The notes: generated by a model from the sequence alone, not told the origin. DNA of 43,441 nt from Mesorhizobium sp. (GCA_004017535.1 SAJS01000028.1:1-43441); one strand, 5' to 3'. Shown: positions 19,528 through 27,394, counted from the stretch's first letter. Numbers and translations are program-made.

Positions 19528-19671
19528 AAGCTGGGTTGAGATTGAGGTCAGGCCGAGTCGAGAATGGTGGTTCCCGAGAACCGGAGCGGAGCGTACTTAA
19601 AGTACGTGAGCACCGGAAGCGCAGGGAATCGCCGTTCGCAGGCTGGCCTCACCTCAATATCAGCCTAGCTT
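19528..19671. repeat. quasi-palindromic repeat, long copy B
   Basis: An imperfect palindrome of about 72-base arms centred on CGTACTTAAAGTACG (19592-19606). The outer arm AAGCTGGGTTGA pairs with TCAGCCTAGCTT using two G-T wobbles. ATTGAGGT (19541-19548) pairs with ACCTCAAT (19651-19658). The right arm includes the last codons and stop of the sulfotransferase gene. Confidence 0.85.
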
Positions 19672-21294
19672 GTCCAGCAGCGGCTTCAGCCTGTCCCCAT
19701 ACCGCTTCCACAGGTCGACCGAGCCCTGATACATCGGCTGGCGCACCTGCGCGGCGGAAGCGGTGCGCACCGGCCGGTCCGTCTCGTGGAAGGACAGAAC
19801 CTTGTCGTCCCAGGGCAGGCCGAGATGCGCCATCAGCGCCCGCGTCTGCCCTTCCTGGTCGGCGACGAAATCCTCATAGCGCACATCGTGCACGACGCCC
19901 GGCAGCACCTTGTGCCAATGCGCCATGATGTCGGTGTAGAGGTTATGGAAATCGGCGAGCTCGCCGAGGTCGTAGCCGTAGCGATGGCTGTCGCCGCGGA
20001 AATGCACCTTGAAGATCGACAGGCACGTCGCCGCCGCGTCGCGCGCGCAATGGACGATCTTGGCCTTCGGCAGCATCATGTGCAGGAAGCCGACCAGCAT
20101 GAAGTTGCCCGGCATCTTGTCGGTGACATGGCGGTAGCCCGGATAGCGGCTATGCAGCATGTCGAGATAGGCCTGACCCGCCTCGGCGAAGGCCTTGTCT
20201 GGCATGTCGGCGATCCCTGCGGGAAATCCGCCCGGCATGCTCATCGGAAACTGCTTGCCGACGGCCGTCTTCAGGATGTTCAACTCGCCGGCGCCATAGA
20301 CCTGCGGATGGCTGGCGATGATCTGCTCGACCAGCGTGGTGCCGGAACGCGGCATGCCGACAACGAAGATCGGCGTGTCGTCTGAAATATCGCTTGTCCG
20401 GTGCTTCTCGAAGAAGGTCTTGTCGAAGGCCGCCTTCATCGCCTCGAATTCGCCGCGCGTGCGGACCGGATCGTAGTCGATGCCCTGGCGGCGGATGGCA
20501 TTGCCCTCGGCGAAATAGTCGAAAGCGCGGCCATAGTCCTTGAGGTCGTCATTAACCTTGCCGAGACCGAAGGAAAGCTGCATGCGCGCCAGGCTGCCCT
20601 GCGGCGCCTTGGCATGCTCGGCTTCCATGCCGGCAAGCTCCTTGTCGCGTTCGGTCTGACGCTTGACCTGGGTCAAAAGCAGCCAGGCCTTGGCCATGCC
20701 GGGAACAACCGCCACCGCCTGTCGGGCAAGATCGGCGGCTTCGTCGAGCTTGCCCTTCTCCATCATGGCCACGCCGAGCCCATAGAGCAGCTCGGCGTCC
20801 TTCGGCCGGATCGACAAGGACTCGCGGAACAGCTTGATCGCCTCATCCAGCCGCCCGGCCTCCTGCAGCGTTTCCGCAAGCCCGATGCGGGCGCGGACAT
20901 GGAATGGATTGCGGCCGATCGTGCCGCGAAAGATCTCCTCGGCGGCATCGAACTGGCCGAGCTGCTTCAGCGACGAGCCGAGATTGTCGCGCGCGGCCAA
21001 CTGGTCCGGCTTGATATCCACCGCGCCGCGAAAGAAATCGACCGCGGCGGCGATCCGGCCGAGATCGCGCATGACGGTGCCCATATTGTTGAGGAAGTCG
21101 GCATTCCTGGGCTGCAGCGTCACCGACTGTTCGATGAAATCGAGCCCCTCCTCGCTGCGGCCGGTCTGGTGCAGCAGCAGTCCGAGGAAGTGCAAGGCGG
21201 CGGCATGGTTCGGCTGCTGCCCCAGAACCTGCCGGTAGAGCGCCTCGGCTTCCTGACGGCGCCCGGCCTGGTGCAGCTGCAGCGCCCGCTGCAC
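19660..21294 (-). CDS. TPR-repeat sulfotransferase
   Basis: A 544-residue protein with an N-terminal TPR array (about residues 1-250, repeats such as ALHFLGLLLHQTGRSEEGLD and DNLGSSLKQLGQFDAAEEIF) and a C-terminal sulfotransferase domain. The PAPS-binding loop is VVGMPRSGTTLVEQI near residue 312, and the later HCARDAAATCLSIF matches the 3'-phosphate motif. It should move sulfate from PAPS to an unknown acceptor. The listed GTG at 21294 has no ribosome site. The frame continues with coding look for 24 codons and more, but without ATG, GTG or TTG, back to a stop near 21400. The true start is therefore uncertain. Confidence 0.88.
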   Translation of the reverse strand: MQRALQLHQAGRRQEAEALYRQVLGQQPNHAAALHFLGLLLHQTGRSEEGLDFIEQSVTLQPRNADFLNNMGTVMRDLGRIAAAVDFFRGAVDIKPDQLAARDNLGSSLKQLGQFDAAEEIFRGTIGRNPFHVRARIGLAETLQEAGRLDEAIKLFRESLSIRPKDAELLYGLGVAMMEKGKLDEAADLARQAVAVVPGMAKAWLLLTQVKRQTERDKELAGMEAEHAKAPQGSLARMQLSFGLGKVNDDLKDYGRAFDYFAEGNAIRRQGIDYDPVRTRGEFEAMKAAFDKTFFEKHRTSDISDDTPIFVVGMPRSGTTLVEQIIASHPQVYGAGELNILKTAVGKQFPMSMPGGFPAGIADMPDKAFAEAGQAYLDMLHSRYPGYRHVTDKMPGNFMLVGFLHMMLPKAKIVHCARDAAATCLSIFKVHFRGDSHRYGYDLGELADFHNLYTDIMAHWHKVLPGVVHDVRYEDFVADQEGQTRALMAHLGLPWDDKVLSFHETDRPVRTASAAQVRQPMYQGSVDLWKRYGDRLKPLLDKLG

Positions 21295-21492
21295 ATAGGG
21301 ATCGAGCGGGCTGGCCGTTCCCGGCTTGCCGCCCGCATTCGCCGCTCTTCTTTGATCTCTGTTAATGGGAAACCTGCCGTGTTTGTTGGTCCGCCGGACC
21401 TAAGCCATGCGGGCAAGAGATTCAAGGCTAAGCAACACCACGCGCATTGCGGTGTCTATACCCGAATGTTGAGCTGGACACCGCGTTGCTTC

Positions 21493-21882
21493 TCAGCACG
21501 GACCGTCGCCGACGACGCGGTAATCCGCCGCGCGGGCCTCGCATGCGTTCGGGAAGGTGCGCACTTGCCCATGGCGCCTGGCGCAGACCGGGGCGTATTC
21601 GCGTGTGCAGAATGTCGGCTGGCCGCCACCACCGCCGTCGCGGCAAGAGCCGTCACGCACGATGCGATACCCTTCCCGTTCGGCCAGGCAGGCATTGGCG
21701 AAGGTCTGACGGTCGCCGTCGCGCCGGGCGCAGACCGGTTGATACTGCATGGTGCAGAGCTGCGGATGCGGCCTTGGCGGGCGCGGCCGGGGCCCATCGT
21801 CGACGACCACCGTACAGGCCGCCAGCAGCGCCGCGACAATGAAAATGACCGGTCCCTGTCGACAGATCGCCAGCAAGCGCAT
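21493..21882 (-). CDS. lipoprotein with two Kazal-type protease-inhibitor domains
   Basis: A 129-residue protein with a lipoprotein signal ending in the lipobox LLAAC (Cys about residue 23), a Pro/Arg linker, then two Kazal-like domains. Each follows C-x3-Y-x-PVCARR, then TFANAC or TFPNAC, and ends GSC or GPC, so the spacing of Cys, Tyr and the T-F-x-N-A-C core is kept in both. Kazal domains inhibit serine proteases by presenting a loop. A bacterial surface or periplasmic lipoprotein form would guard the envelope against proteases. The ATG at 21882 has AAGGGAC just upstream. The frame upstream to 21987 is not signal-like. Confidence 0.82.
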   Translation of the reverse strand: MRLLAICRQGPVIFIVAALLAACTVVVDDGPRPRPPRPHPQLCTMQYQPVCARRDGDRQTFANACLAEREGYRIVRDGSCRDGGGGGQPTFCTREYAPVCARRHGQVRTFPNACEARAADYRVVGDGPC

Positions 21883-22315
21883 TTGTCCCTTCTCAATCCC
21901 GGCCCGGTGACGCCAACTCGCGATATCCTCGCAACCATCGTTTGTGACGCCGCAAGGCCCTTGGCCGACAGCCTCGCTCTGGCCCATGCTTGGCCCCTCT
22001 CTGGCCGATGACCCGTGCCGGCACGCGGTCTATCGAGGCCCAGCGTTGGACGCGCCGCGGGCCGCCCGCGACCATCGTCTTGCAACCATCACGTTTCCGT
22101 GTAATAAATTTCCCCGTTCGGGCATTTACGACCCGGAGAGCGGAACGTTTTGGACGACCTTTCCCCGATAAGTGTGAATCTCTGACAGCCCCGTTTTTCG
22201 GCGGGGGGTTTGACCATGCGCGAATGCATGACCGCCGAAGCAACCACCGGGATTTGCCCAAGGCGCGAGGCAGCGGGCAAACCACAAGACTGACACGGGT
22301 GAAGGAGTTTCCCCA
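21883..22315 (+). promoter_or_regulatory. gene-free stretch: leader and promoter region of the first cold-shock gene
   Basis: No gene is seen in these 433 bases. The right half probably holds the promoter and long untranslated leader typical of csp genes, with a CCCCG/CGGGG hairpin near 22193-22209 and GAAGGAGTTTCCCC as ribosome site. The left half holds the divergent promoter of the Kazal lipoprotein gene. No convincing -35/-10 pair could be fixed. Confidence 0.4.
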
Positions 22316-22528
22316 ATGGCCCAGACCGGTACCGTAAAGTTCTTCAACGCCACCAAAGGCTTCGGCTTCATCACGCCGGATGGCGGCGCCAAGGACGTGT
22401 TCGTCCATATTTCCGCGATCGAGGCATCCGGCCTGCGCACGCTGGTCGACGGCCAGAAGGTCACCTTCGACGTCGAGCCGGACCGCATGGGCAAAGGCCC
22501 GAAGGCGGTCAACCTGCGCGCCGCCTGA
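22316..22528 (+). CDS. cold-shock domain protein (CspA family)
   Basis: A 70-residue single cold-shock domain that binds single-stranded RNA or DNA and melts RNA structure. RNP1 KGFGFITPD and RNP2 DVFVHIS are intact, and the chain starts [11 protein letters not shown] as usual. Its ribosome site GGAGTTTCCC is repeated exactly before the second copy 450 bases on. A strong terminator follows at 22611, so the two csp genes are probably separate transcripts. Confidence 0.96.
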   Translation: MAQTGTVKFFNATKGFGFITPDGGAKDVFVHISAIEASGLRTLVDGQKVTFDVEPDRMGKGPKAVNLRAA

Positions 22529-22610
22529 TAGGCGCAATCGCCTGTCCTTTGCGGATGCAATGATGCGGCAGGATCCTGAACGGGCTTCTAGACAGGCTCG
22601 AAATTGCGAA

Positions 22611-22637
22611 GGCGCGACCAAACCGTCGCGCCTTTTT
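22611..22637 (+). terminator. Rho-independent terminator after the first cold-shock gene
   Basis: GGCGCGAC-CAAACC-GTCGCGCC is a perfect 8-base stem followed by TTTTT, about 80 bases after the stop at 22528. Confidence 0.88.
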
Positions 22638-22765
22638 CGCGCACAAATGCTTGGATCGGCAGGCGAAAACTTTCTCTTGCCGATGACGCTAAAATAAAGG
22701 ACAAATTTCCTCTCGGGCAATTTGCCGGCCCGAGACTTGACTTGATGGGATCAAAGGAGTTTCCC

Positions 22766-22978
22766 ATGCCGCAGACCGGCACCGTCAAATTCTTCAACCA
22801 TGCCAAGGGCTTCGGCTTCATCACGCCCGACGATGGCGCGAAGGATGTCTTCGTCCACATCTCGGCCGTGCAGGCGTCGGGCCTTCCCGGTCTTGAGGAT
22901 GGGCAGAAAGTGACATTCGACACCGAGCCGGACAAGCGCGGCAAGGGTCCGAAGGCCGTCAATCTGTCGATCGGCTGA
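22766..22978 (+). CDS. cold-shock domain protein (CspA family), second copy
   Basis: A 70-residue paralogue of the gene at 22316, differing at about a dozen positions but with the same RNP1 KGFGFITPD and RNP2 DVFVHIS motifs. The start at 22766 is fixed by the GGAGTTTCCC ribosome site shared with its neighbour; a longer frame upstream is the untranslated leader. The duplication is tandem and includes the translation-initiation region, so the copies probably differ in when they are induced. A GGCGGG/CCCGCC hairpin (23014-23033) follows but has no T run. Confidence 0.96.
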   Translation: MPQTGTVKFFNHAKGFGFITPDDGAKDVFVHISAVQASGLPGLEDGQKVTFDTEPDKRGKGPKAVNLSIG

Positions 22979-23053
22979 GCCGGCTCACGACGGATCCGAC
23001 GGAGGTCATGTCAGGCGGGGGGGCGTTCCCGCCGGGTATCGCGCTGTGCCCAA

Positions 23054-23088
23054 GCCTCGAAATACCGCCAGGCCTCGAAAATCGCCAG
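23054..23088 (+). repeat. short tandem repeat, two units
   Basis: GCCTCGAAATACCGCCAG is followed directly by GCCTCGAAAATCGCCAG, differing by a short indel and a substitution. It lies in the 236-base gap between csp and the BA14K gene, in which I otherwise see only a promoter region. Confidence 0.5.
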
Positions 23089-23214
23089 GCCACAAAAAAT
23101 CGTTTACGCCGATTTCCGTTCAGCCTCCGTTCAGCCACGGTCTTCTATTAACCTTTGCTAAAGCCGGCTCGCATCCCCGGAAAAATGCGCGGGCCGGCGC
23201 GAAGGAGACCGAAG

Positions 23215-23625
23215 ATGAACCGTTTTCTCAAGACCGCCATTCTGGGCGTTGGCATCGCCGCGACCACCCTGGCCACCTTCTCGACGGCCAATGCCGACGA
23301 CTGGCGCTGGCACCATCATCGCCATCATAACGGCGACGCTCTTGCCGCCGGCGTTGTCGGCCTCGCGGCCGGCGCCCTGATTGGCAGCGCGCTAAGCAAC
23401 CCCGGGCCGCGCTATTACGAACCGGCCTATGGTGACGACTACTATGTCGACCGGCCGGTGCGCCGCTACTATGTGCAGCCGCGCGTCGTCTATGCCGACC
23501 GCTATGCCGAGCCGTGGACCCGGGCCTGGTACGAATATTGCTCGGATCGCTACCGCACCTTCAATTCGCGGACCGGCACCTTCACCGGCAGCGACGGCGA
23601 CCAGCATTTCTGCGTCGCGAACTAA
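23215..23625 (+). CDS. BA14K-family exported protein
   Basis: A 136-residue protein with a signal peptide (cleavage near ANADD, residue 28), a His-rich WHHHRHHN stretch, a glycine/alanine hydrophobic segment (ALAAGVVGLAAGALIGSAL) and a Tyr/Arg-rich middle. The C terminus YEYCSDRYRTFNSRTGTFTG is the BA14K signature, with a last Cys forming the expected pair. BA14K of Brucella was described as an immunoreactive, lectin-like protein needed for normal envelope properties. The ATG at 23215 follows GAAGGAGACC. The gene stands alone with its own terminator. Confidence 0.85.
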   Translation: MNRFLKTAILGVGIAATTLATFSTANADDWRWHHHRHHNGDALAAGVVGLAAGALIGSALSNPGPRYYEPAYGDDYYVDRPVRRYYVQPRVVYADRYAEPWTRAWYEYCSDRYRTFNSRTGTFTGSDGDQHFCVAN

Positions 23626-23652
23626 GAAAGTCCAGGGTTCCCTGCCCAGAAA

Positions 23653-23682
23653 AGCGCCGCCTCCAGCGGTGCTTTTTCTTTT
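23653..23682 (+). terminator. terminator after the BA14K gene
   Basis: AGCGCCGC-CTCCA-GCGGTGCT forms an 8-base stem with one G-T pair and is followed by TTTTCTTTT. Confidence 0.82.
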
Positions 23683-23691
23683 GCATGCGGA

Positions 23692-24333
23692 TCAGGTGAG
23701 AAAGGGATTGGTCCGCCGCTCGTCGCCGAAACGGCTGCCCGGCCCATGGCCGCAGATGAAACCGATATCGTCGCCAAGCGGCAGAAGCTTGTCCTTGATC
23801 GAGGCAATCAACGCGGCGTGGTCGCCGCCGGGCAGATCGGTGCGACCGATCGAGCCGCGGAACAGGACGTCGCCGACATGCGCGAATCTGGCCGCGCGGT
23901 TGTAGTAGACGACATGGCCGGGCGCGTGCCCCGGGCAATGCAGCACTTCGAACACGTGATTGCCGAAGGACACCGTCTCGCCTTCAGTGAGGAAGCGGTC
24001 CGGCACGCAATTGCGCACCGGATCGGTCAGACCGAAGCGCCTGGCCTGGTTCTCGAGATTGGCAAGCAGTGGCCTGTCGGCTTCGTGCGGGCCGATAATG
24101 TCGATGCCCAGCGCATCCTTCAACTCCATCGCCCCTCCGGCATGGTCGATATGGCCATGCGTTATCCAGATCGCGCCGGCCTTGATGGCGTTGTCCTTCA
24201 GCACCTTCAGCACCTGGTCAATATCGCCGCCGGGATCGACGACGACGCCGTTCTTGTCGTCCATGTCGAACAGGATGGTGCAGTTCTGCTGGAACGGCGT
24301 GACCGGCACGATGCCGGCATTGAGCTGACCCAT
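23692..24333 (-). CDS. metallo-beta-lactamase-fold hydrolase (GloB/YcbL-like)
   Basis: A 213-residue glyoxalase II-like hydrolase. The metal motif THGHIDHAGG (H-x-H-x-D-H), a later His in HCPGHAPGH, Asp in HVGDVLF and a C-terminal His in CGHGPGS supply the dinuclear zinc or iron site. YcbL-type enzymes cleave S-lactoylglutathione or related thioesters. The ATG at 24333 has AAAGGAAAG upstream and gives the family start; the 34 codons beyond it are not coding-like. A diverged copy of the repeat seen at 38.1 kb lies just upstream, so the 5' untranslated region appears to be repeat-derived. Confidence 0.9.
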   Translation of the reverse strand: MGQLNAGIVPVTPFQQNCTILFDMDDKNGVVVDPGGDIDQVLKVLKDNAIKAGAIWITHGHIDHAGGAMELKDALGIDIIGPHEADRPLLANLENQARRFGLTDPVRNCVPDRFLTEGETVSFGNHVFEVLHCPGHAPGHVVYYNRAARFAHVGDVLFRGSIGRTDLPGGDHAALIASIKDKLLPLGDDIGFICGHGPGSRFGDERRTNPFLT

Positions 24334-24344
24334 GGCTTTCCTTT

Positions 24345-24374
24345 CTCGAGCAATTCTAGGAAAAGTCTGAACCG
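24345..24374. repeat. diverged copy of the 38.1 kb repeat
   Basis: CTCGAGCAATTCTAGGAAAA followed by GTCTGAACCG matches, with a handful of differences, the reverse complement of the repeat at 38103-38132. It sits 11 bases upstream of the metallo-hydrolase start codon. Confidence 0.6.
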
Positions 24375-24451
24375 CTCCGGTTGTCGCCCTGATGTAGATA
24401 GGCGGGCAAACGGCGTCCACTGCCGGCCAGCACAAATATCCGGAAACGAAA

Positions 24452-24473
24452 ATGGGCGGCCGAAGCCGCCCAT
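24452..24473 (-). terminator. terminator after the glycine-rich protein gene
   Basis: ATGGGCGGC/GCCGCCCAT is a perfect 9-base stem whose minus-strand loop reads TTCG closed by C-G, a very stable tetraloop, followed by TTTCGTTTCC. Confidence 0.85.
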
Positions 24474-24496
24474 CTGAAAACTTGAAGCGAGAGGCC

Positions 24497-24823
24497 TTAT
24501 TTCTTCATCGCGTTCATGACCGCGCCGATGATGCCGGTCAGGATGGCGCCGCCGCCCACGCCGCCGAGAAGGTTCTTCAGGTCCAGCGCGCTGCCTATGC
24601 CGCCCGCCGCGGCCGCCGCGTCGACACCACCGCCGCCCAGCAGACTGCCGAGGATGGCCGCACCGCCGACGCCGCCGATCGCGCCGCCGAGGATCTTGGT
24701 AAGCTGGCCCATCGCCGCCTGCTTCAGCGCCGCACCGACCGCCTGGCCGCCGATAATGCCGGCAATTACCTGTACAACGATCTGGAATAATCGTGTTGCT
24801 GTCCATGTAACTTGTCCCTCCAT
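24497..24823 (-). CDS. glycine-rich membrane-associated protein, unknown
   Basis: A 108-residue product rich in Gly and Ala with long hydrophobic stretches (VVQVIAGIIGGQAVGAAL, ILGGAIGGVGGAAILGSLLG, GGVGGGAILTGIIGAVMNAM) that could form glycine-zipper helices in or on a membrane. I do not recognise the family. The start is unsure: the ATG at 24823 is used, but a good ribosome site (GGAGGGAC) inside this frame points to an ATG in another frame that would give no plausible protein. It is followed by a UUCG terminator, so the gene itself is likely real. Confidence 0.6.
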   Translation of the reverse strand: MEGQVTWTATRLFQIVVQVIAGIIGGQAVGAALKQAAMGQLTKILGGAIGGVGGAAILGSLLGGGGVDAAAAAGGIGSALDLKNLLGGVGGGAILTGIIGAVMNAMKK

Positions 24824-24896
24824 AGCCGCCTGCCTCCAAGGGCCGACACCATCATGAGACGCCGAACCGTTCGAAAGTCAAATGTATGAAAGCTTA

Positions 24897-24924
24897 AATA
24901 AAAAGGGCGGCCCGAAAACCGCCC
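24897..24924 (-). terminator. terminator after ilvE
   Basis: GGGCGG/CCGCCC with an 8-base loop is followed on the minus strand by TTTTTATT, about 30 bases after the ilvE stop. Confidence 0.82.
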
Positions 24925-24952
24925 ATATTGCACAAAAAAGCTGTGACTATCG

Positions 24953-25846
24953 CTATTCTGCGGCGATCGCATGTTTTGGTTGCACTGCAGCAGAATAGTC
25001 ATTCATCAAGGTCTTGGCGATTTCGCCAACCTCGAATCGGTATGGACCGATCTCCGAAACCGGTGTCACCTCGGCCGCGGTACCGGTCAGGAAGCATTGC
25101 TCGAAACCTTCGAGCTCTTCCGGCATGATGGCGCGCTCGATCACTTCGAAACCACGGTCCTTGGCCAGGCCGATCACCGTGCGGCGGGTGATGCCGTCGA
25201 GGAAGCAGTCGGGCGTCGGCGTATGGATCTTGCCGTCCTTGACGAAGAAGATATTGGCGCCGGTGGCTTCCGCCACCTGGCCGCGCCAGTCGAGCATCAT
25301 GGCGTCTGCATAGCCCTTGGCCTCGGCGGAATGTTTGGACAGCGTGCAGATCATGTAGAGGCCGGCGGCCTTGGACTTCGACGGCGCGGTGCGCGGATCT
25401 GGCCGGCGCCATTCGGCGATATCGAGGCGGATGCCCTTGAGCTTCTGCGCAGGGTCGAAATAGCTCGGCCACTGCCAGATGGCGATGGCGCAATTGATGC
25501 GGTTGTTCTGCGCCGAGACGCCCATCTGCTCGCTGCCGCGCCAAGCGATCGGACGCACATAGGCGTCCTGAAAACCCTGTTTCTTCAAAAGCGTCCGGCA
25601 GGCCTCGTCGATCTCGGCGACCGGATAGGGAATCTTGAAGCCGAGCAGGCGTGCCGATTCATGCAGACGCTCATTGTGCTCGGTCAGCTTGAAGATCTGG
25701 CCGCCATAGGCGCGCTCGCCCTCGAAGACGGCGCTGGCATAGTGCAGGCCATGGGTCAGCACATGGATCTTGGCGTCGGCCCATTTGACGAACTCGCCGT
25801 TCATCCAGATGAAGCCGTCCAGTTGATCGAAGGGAACGGATGCCAT
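24953..25846 (-). CDS. ilvE: branched-chain amino acid aminotransferase
   Basis: A 297-residue fold-type IV aminotransferase that makes leucine, isoleucine and valine from their 2-keto acids, with glutamate as donor. It has the IlvE N-terminal block (FIWMNGEFVKW, HGLHYASAVFEGERAYGG), a PLP lysine at K159 in SKSKAAG, the glutamate E194 region AEATGANIFF, and DGITRRTVIGLA. Length and start are normal. D-amino acid or aromatic transaminases share the fold, but the HYASAVFEGERAY block fits IlvE. It diverges from petP with a 33-base palindrome between. Only its own terminator follows, so it is monocistronic. Confidence 0.93.
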   Translation of the reverse strand: MASVPFDQLDGFIWMNGEFVKWADAKIHVLTHGLHYASAVFEGERAYGGQIFKLTEHNERLHESARLLGFKIPYPVAEIDEACRTLLKKQGFQDAYVRPIAWRGSEQMGVSAQNNRINCAIAIWQWPSYFDPAQKLKGIRLDIAEWRRPDPRTAPSKSKAAGLYMICTLSKHSAEAKGYADAMMLDWRGQVAEATGANIFFVKDGKIHTPTPDCFLDGITRRTVIGLAKDRGFEVIERAIMPEELEGFEQCFLTGTAAEVTPVSEIGPYRFEVGEIAKTLMNDYSAAVQPKHAIAAE

Positions 25847-26057
25847 GGAAACCTCCCGCGGGCGGGTGCCCGCAAATCGTTGTGTTTTTTATAGCCTTCG
25901 TGCCAGCCCCATCGCAGGATCCGAAACGCTGGCCAGTGCTTGAAAGCGTAGGCGGATATTCAATTCGTGGCAAACTCAGGAAAGTCCGGAAAAACGGCTT
26001 CCGCTTGCCTTTTCGTTCGCAATCCGCCGAAAAGCTTGTCAAAAATTATCATTGCCC

Positions 26058-26090
26058 GGGAATTACGTCAATAGTACTGACATAATTCCC
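26058..26090. promoter_or_regulatory. 33-base imperfect palindrome between ilvE and petP
   Basis: GGGAATTA at 26058 mirrors TAATTCCC at 26083-26090, with GTCA and TGAC inside, centred on 26074. It lies about 18 bases before the petP start, overlapping where its promoter or leader should be. MarR-family proteins bind such dyads, so petP autoregulation is the natural guess. Confidence 0.6.
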
Positions 26091-26108
26091 GCCTCGCATG
26101 GAGAAATG

Positions 26109-26636
26109 ATGACGAGCCCCGCAGCCGGAAAACCGATCAGGACGGCGATCGCCGATGAGGACGGCATCGACTTCGCCATCATCGAACTGTTCTTCTTCGC
26201 CTATCGCGATTTCACCTCCGACCCGGACCAGATCCTCGCCGACTATGGCTTTGGCCGCGCCCATCACCGAGTGCTACACTTCGTCAACCGCAGGCCGGGC
26301 CTCACCGTCGCCGAACTGCTCGATGTGCTGAAGATCACCAAGCAGAGCCTTGCGCGGGTCTTGAAGCAGTTGATCGACACAGACCATATCGTCCAGGTGC
26401 AGGGGCCGCGCGATCGCCGGCAGCGCGAGCTCTACCCGACCGCCAAGGGCCGCGCGCTGGCCTTGGCGCTGGCGCGGCCACAGTCGCGCCGCATCCGTGC
26501 GGCATTGGAGGATTCCGGAGCCACCGAACGCGCCACGATCGAGCGATTCCTGGAAGCGATGGTCAATCCGGAACTAAGAGCGCAGATCGACATTGTGCCT
26601 GCGCAAACATCGGGGAAGAACCATGGAGACCATTGA
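26109..26636 (+). CDS. petP: MarR-family regulator PetP
   Basis: A 175-residue MarR regulator. The winged helix is clear: LTVAELLDVLKITKQSLARV (helix-turn-helix), then DRRQRELYPTAKGRALA (wing and start of the next helix). It is followed by petR with a 14-base overlap, the order known from Rhodobacter capsulatus petP-petR, which affect cytochrome bc1-linked growth there; the symbol rests on that arrangement. Two ATGs are adjacent (26106, 26109); the second has the better spacing to GGAG. The palindrome just upstream is probably its operator. The ligand is unknown. Confidence 0.85.
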   Translation: MTSPAAGKPIRTAIADEDGIDFAIIELFFFAYRDFTSDPDQILADYGFGRAHHRVLHFVNRRPGLTVAELLDVLKITKQSLARVLKQLIDTDHIVQVQGPRDRRQRELYPTAKGRALALALARPQSRRIRAALEDSGATERATIERFLEAMVNPELRAQIDIVPAQTSGKNHGDH

Positions 26637-27342
26637 GAAGGTCGATCATCCGGCCGCGCCCGACGATGACGCGCCGCATCTTCTGGTCGTCGATGACGAC
26701 ACGCGTATCCGCAACCTGCTCAAGCAGTATCTGTCCGAGAATGGCTTTCGCGTCACTGTCGCCGGCAATTCCGGCGAAGCCAGGCGCAAGCTCGCCGGCC
26801 TCGACTTCGACCTTCTGGTGCTCGATGTCATGATGCCGGGCGAAACCGGCGTCGATCTCACCAAGGCGCTGCGGGCCGAGAAGAACGTGCCGATCCTGAT
26901 GCTGACGGCGCTGTCCGAGACCGACAGCCGCATCAGCGGGCTGGAAGCCGGCGCCGATGATTACCTGCCGAAACCGTTCGATCCGCGCGAGCTGATCCTG
27001 CGCATCAACAACATTCTGCGCCGTGGCGGCCCGGCCGCGACACCGAAGGTGGAACAGCTGGTGTTCGGGCCCTACACGTTCCAGATCGCCAAGCGCGAAT
27101 TGAAGCGCGGCGGCGAGGCGCTTAAGCTGACCGACCGCGAGCAGGAGATCCTCGCGATCTTCGCCGCGCGGGCGGGCGAGACCATACCGCGCCATGAGTT
27201 GGTGGGCGACGAATCGGATGTCGGCGAGCGCACCATCGACGTGCAGATCAACCGGTTGCGCCGCAAGATCGAGCGCGATCCGTCCAATCCGGTGTGGCTG
27301 CAGACGGTGCGCGGAATTGGGTATCGGCTCAGCGTCGAATAA
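26623..27342 (+). CDS. petR: OmpR-family response regulator PetR
   Basis: A 239-residue response regulator. The receiver domain (about 18-133) has the acidic pair VVDDD, phosphoacceptor D68 in LVLDVMMPGE, a Thr in MLTALS and K117 in YLPKPFDPREL. The OmpR winged helix (about 145-237) has LKLTDREQEIL, SDVGERTIDVQINRLRRKIE and GIGYRL. The ATG at 26623 lies inside the end of petP, so the two are translationally coupled. A sensor kinase follows after about 50 bases and is the probable phosphodonor. The target genes cannot be told from this window. Confidence 0.93.
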   Translation: METIEKVDHPAAPDDDAPHLLVVDDDTRIRNLLKQYLSENGFRVTVAGNSGEARRKLAGLDFDLLVLDVMMPGETGVDLTKALRAEKNVPILMLTALSETDSRISGLEAGADDYLPKPFDPRELILRINNILRRGGPAATPKVEQLVFGPYTFQIAKRELKRGGEALKLTDREQEILAIFAARAGETIPRHELVGDESDVGERTIDVQINRLRRKIERDPSNPVWLQTVRGIGYRLSVE

Positions 27343-27394
27343 ATTACCCTCGAAGGCCCTTTGCTGAACAGGCCATCGACGAGCGGAAGGGCGA

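Noticed and set aside
20401-22011. 536-codon plus-strand frame opposite the TPR-sulfotransferase and Kazal genes
   Set aside because: Spans two real minus-strand genes and their gap; no domain visible.
23014-23033. GGCGGG/CCCGCC hairpin as terminator of the second cold-shock gene
   Set aside because: No T run follows on either strand, so it was not listed as a terminator.
24207-24839. Longer minus-strand frame overlapping the glycine-rich protein and the metallo-hydrolase gene
   Set aside because: Crosses a UUCG terminator and two real genes in another frame; Arg/Gly-rich shadow.
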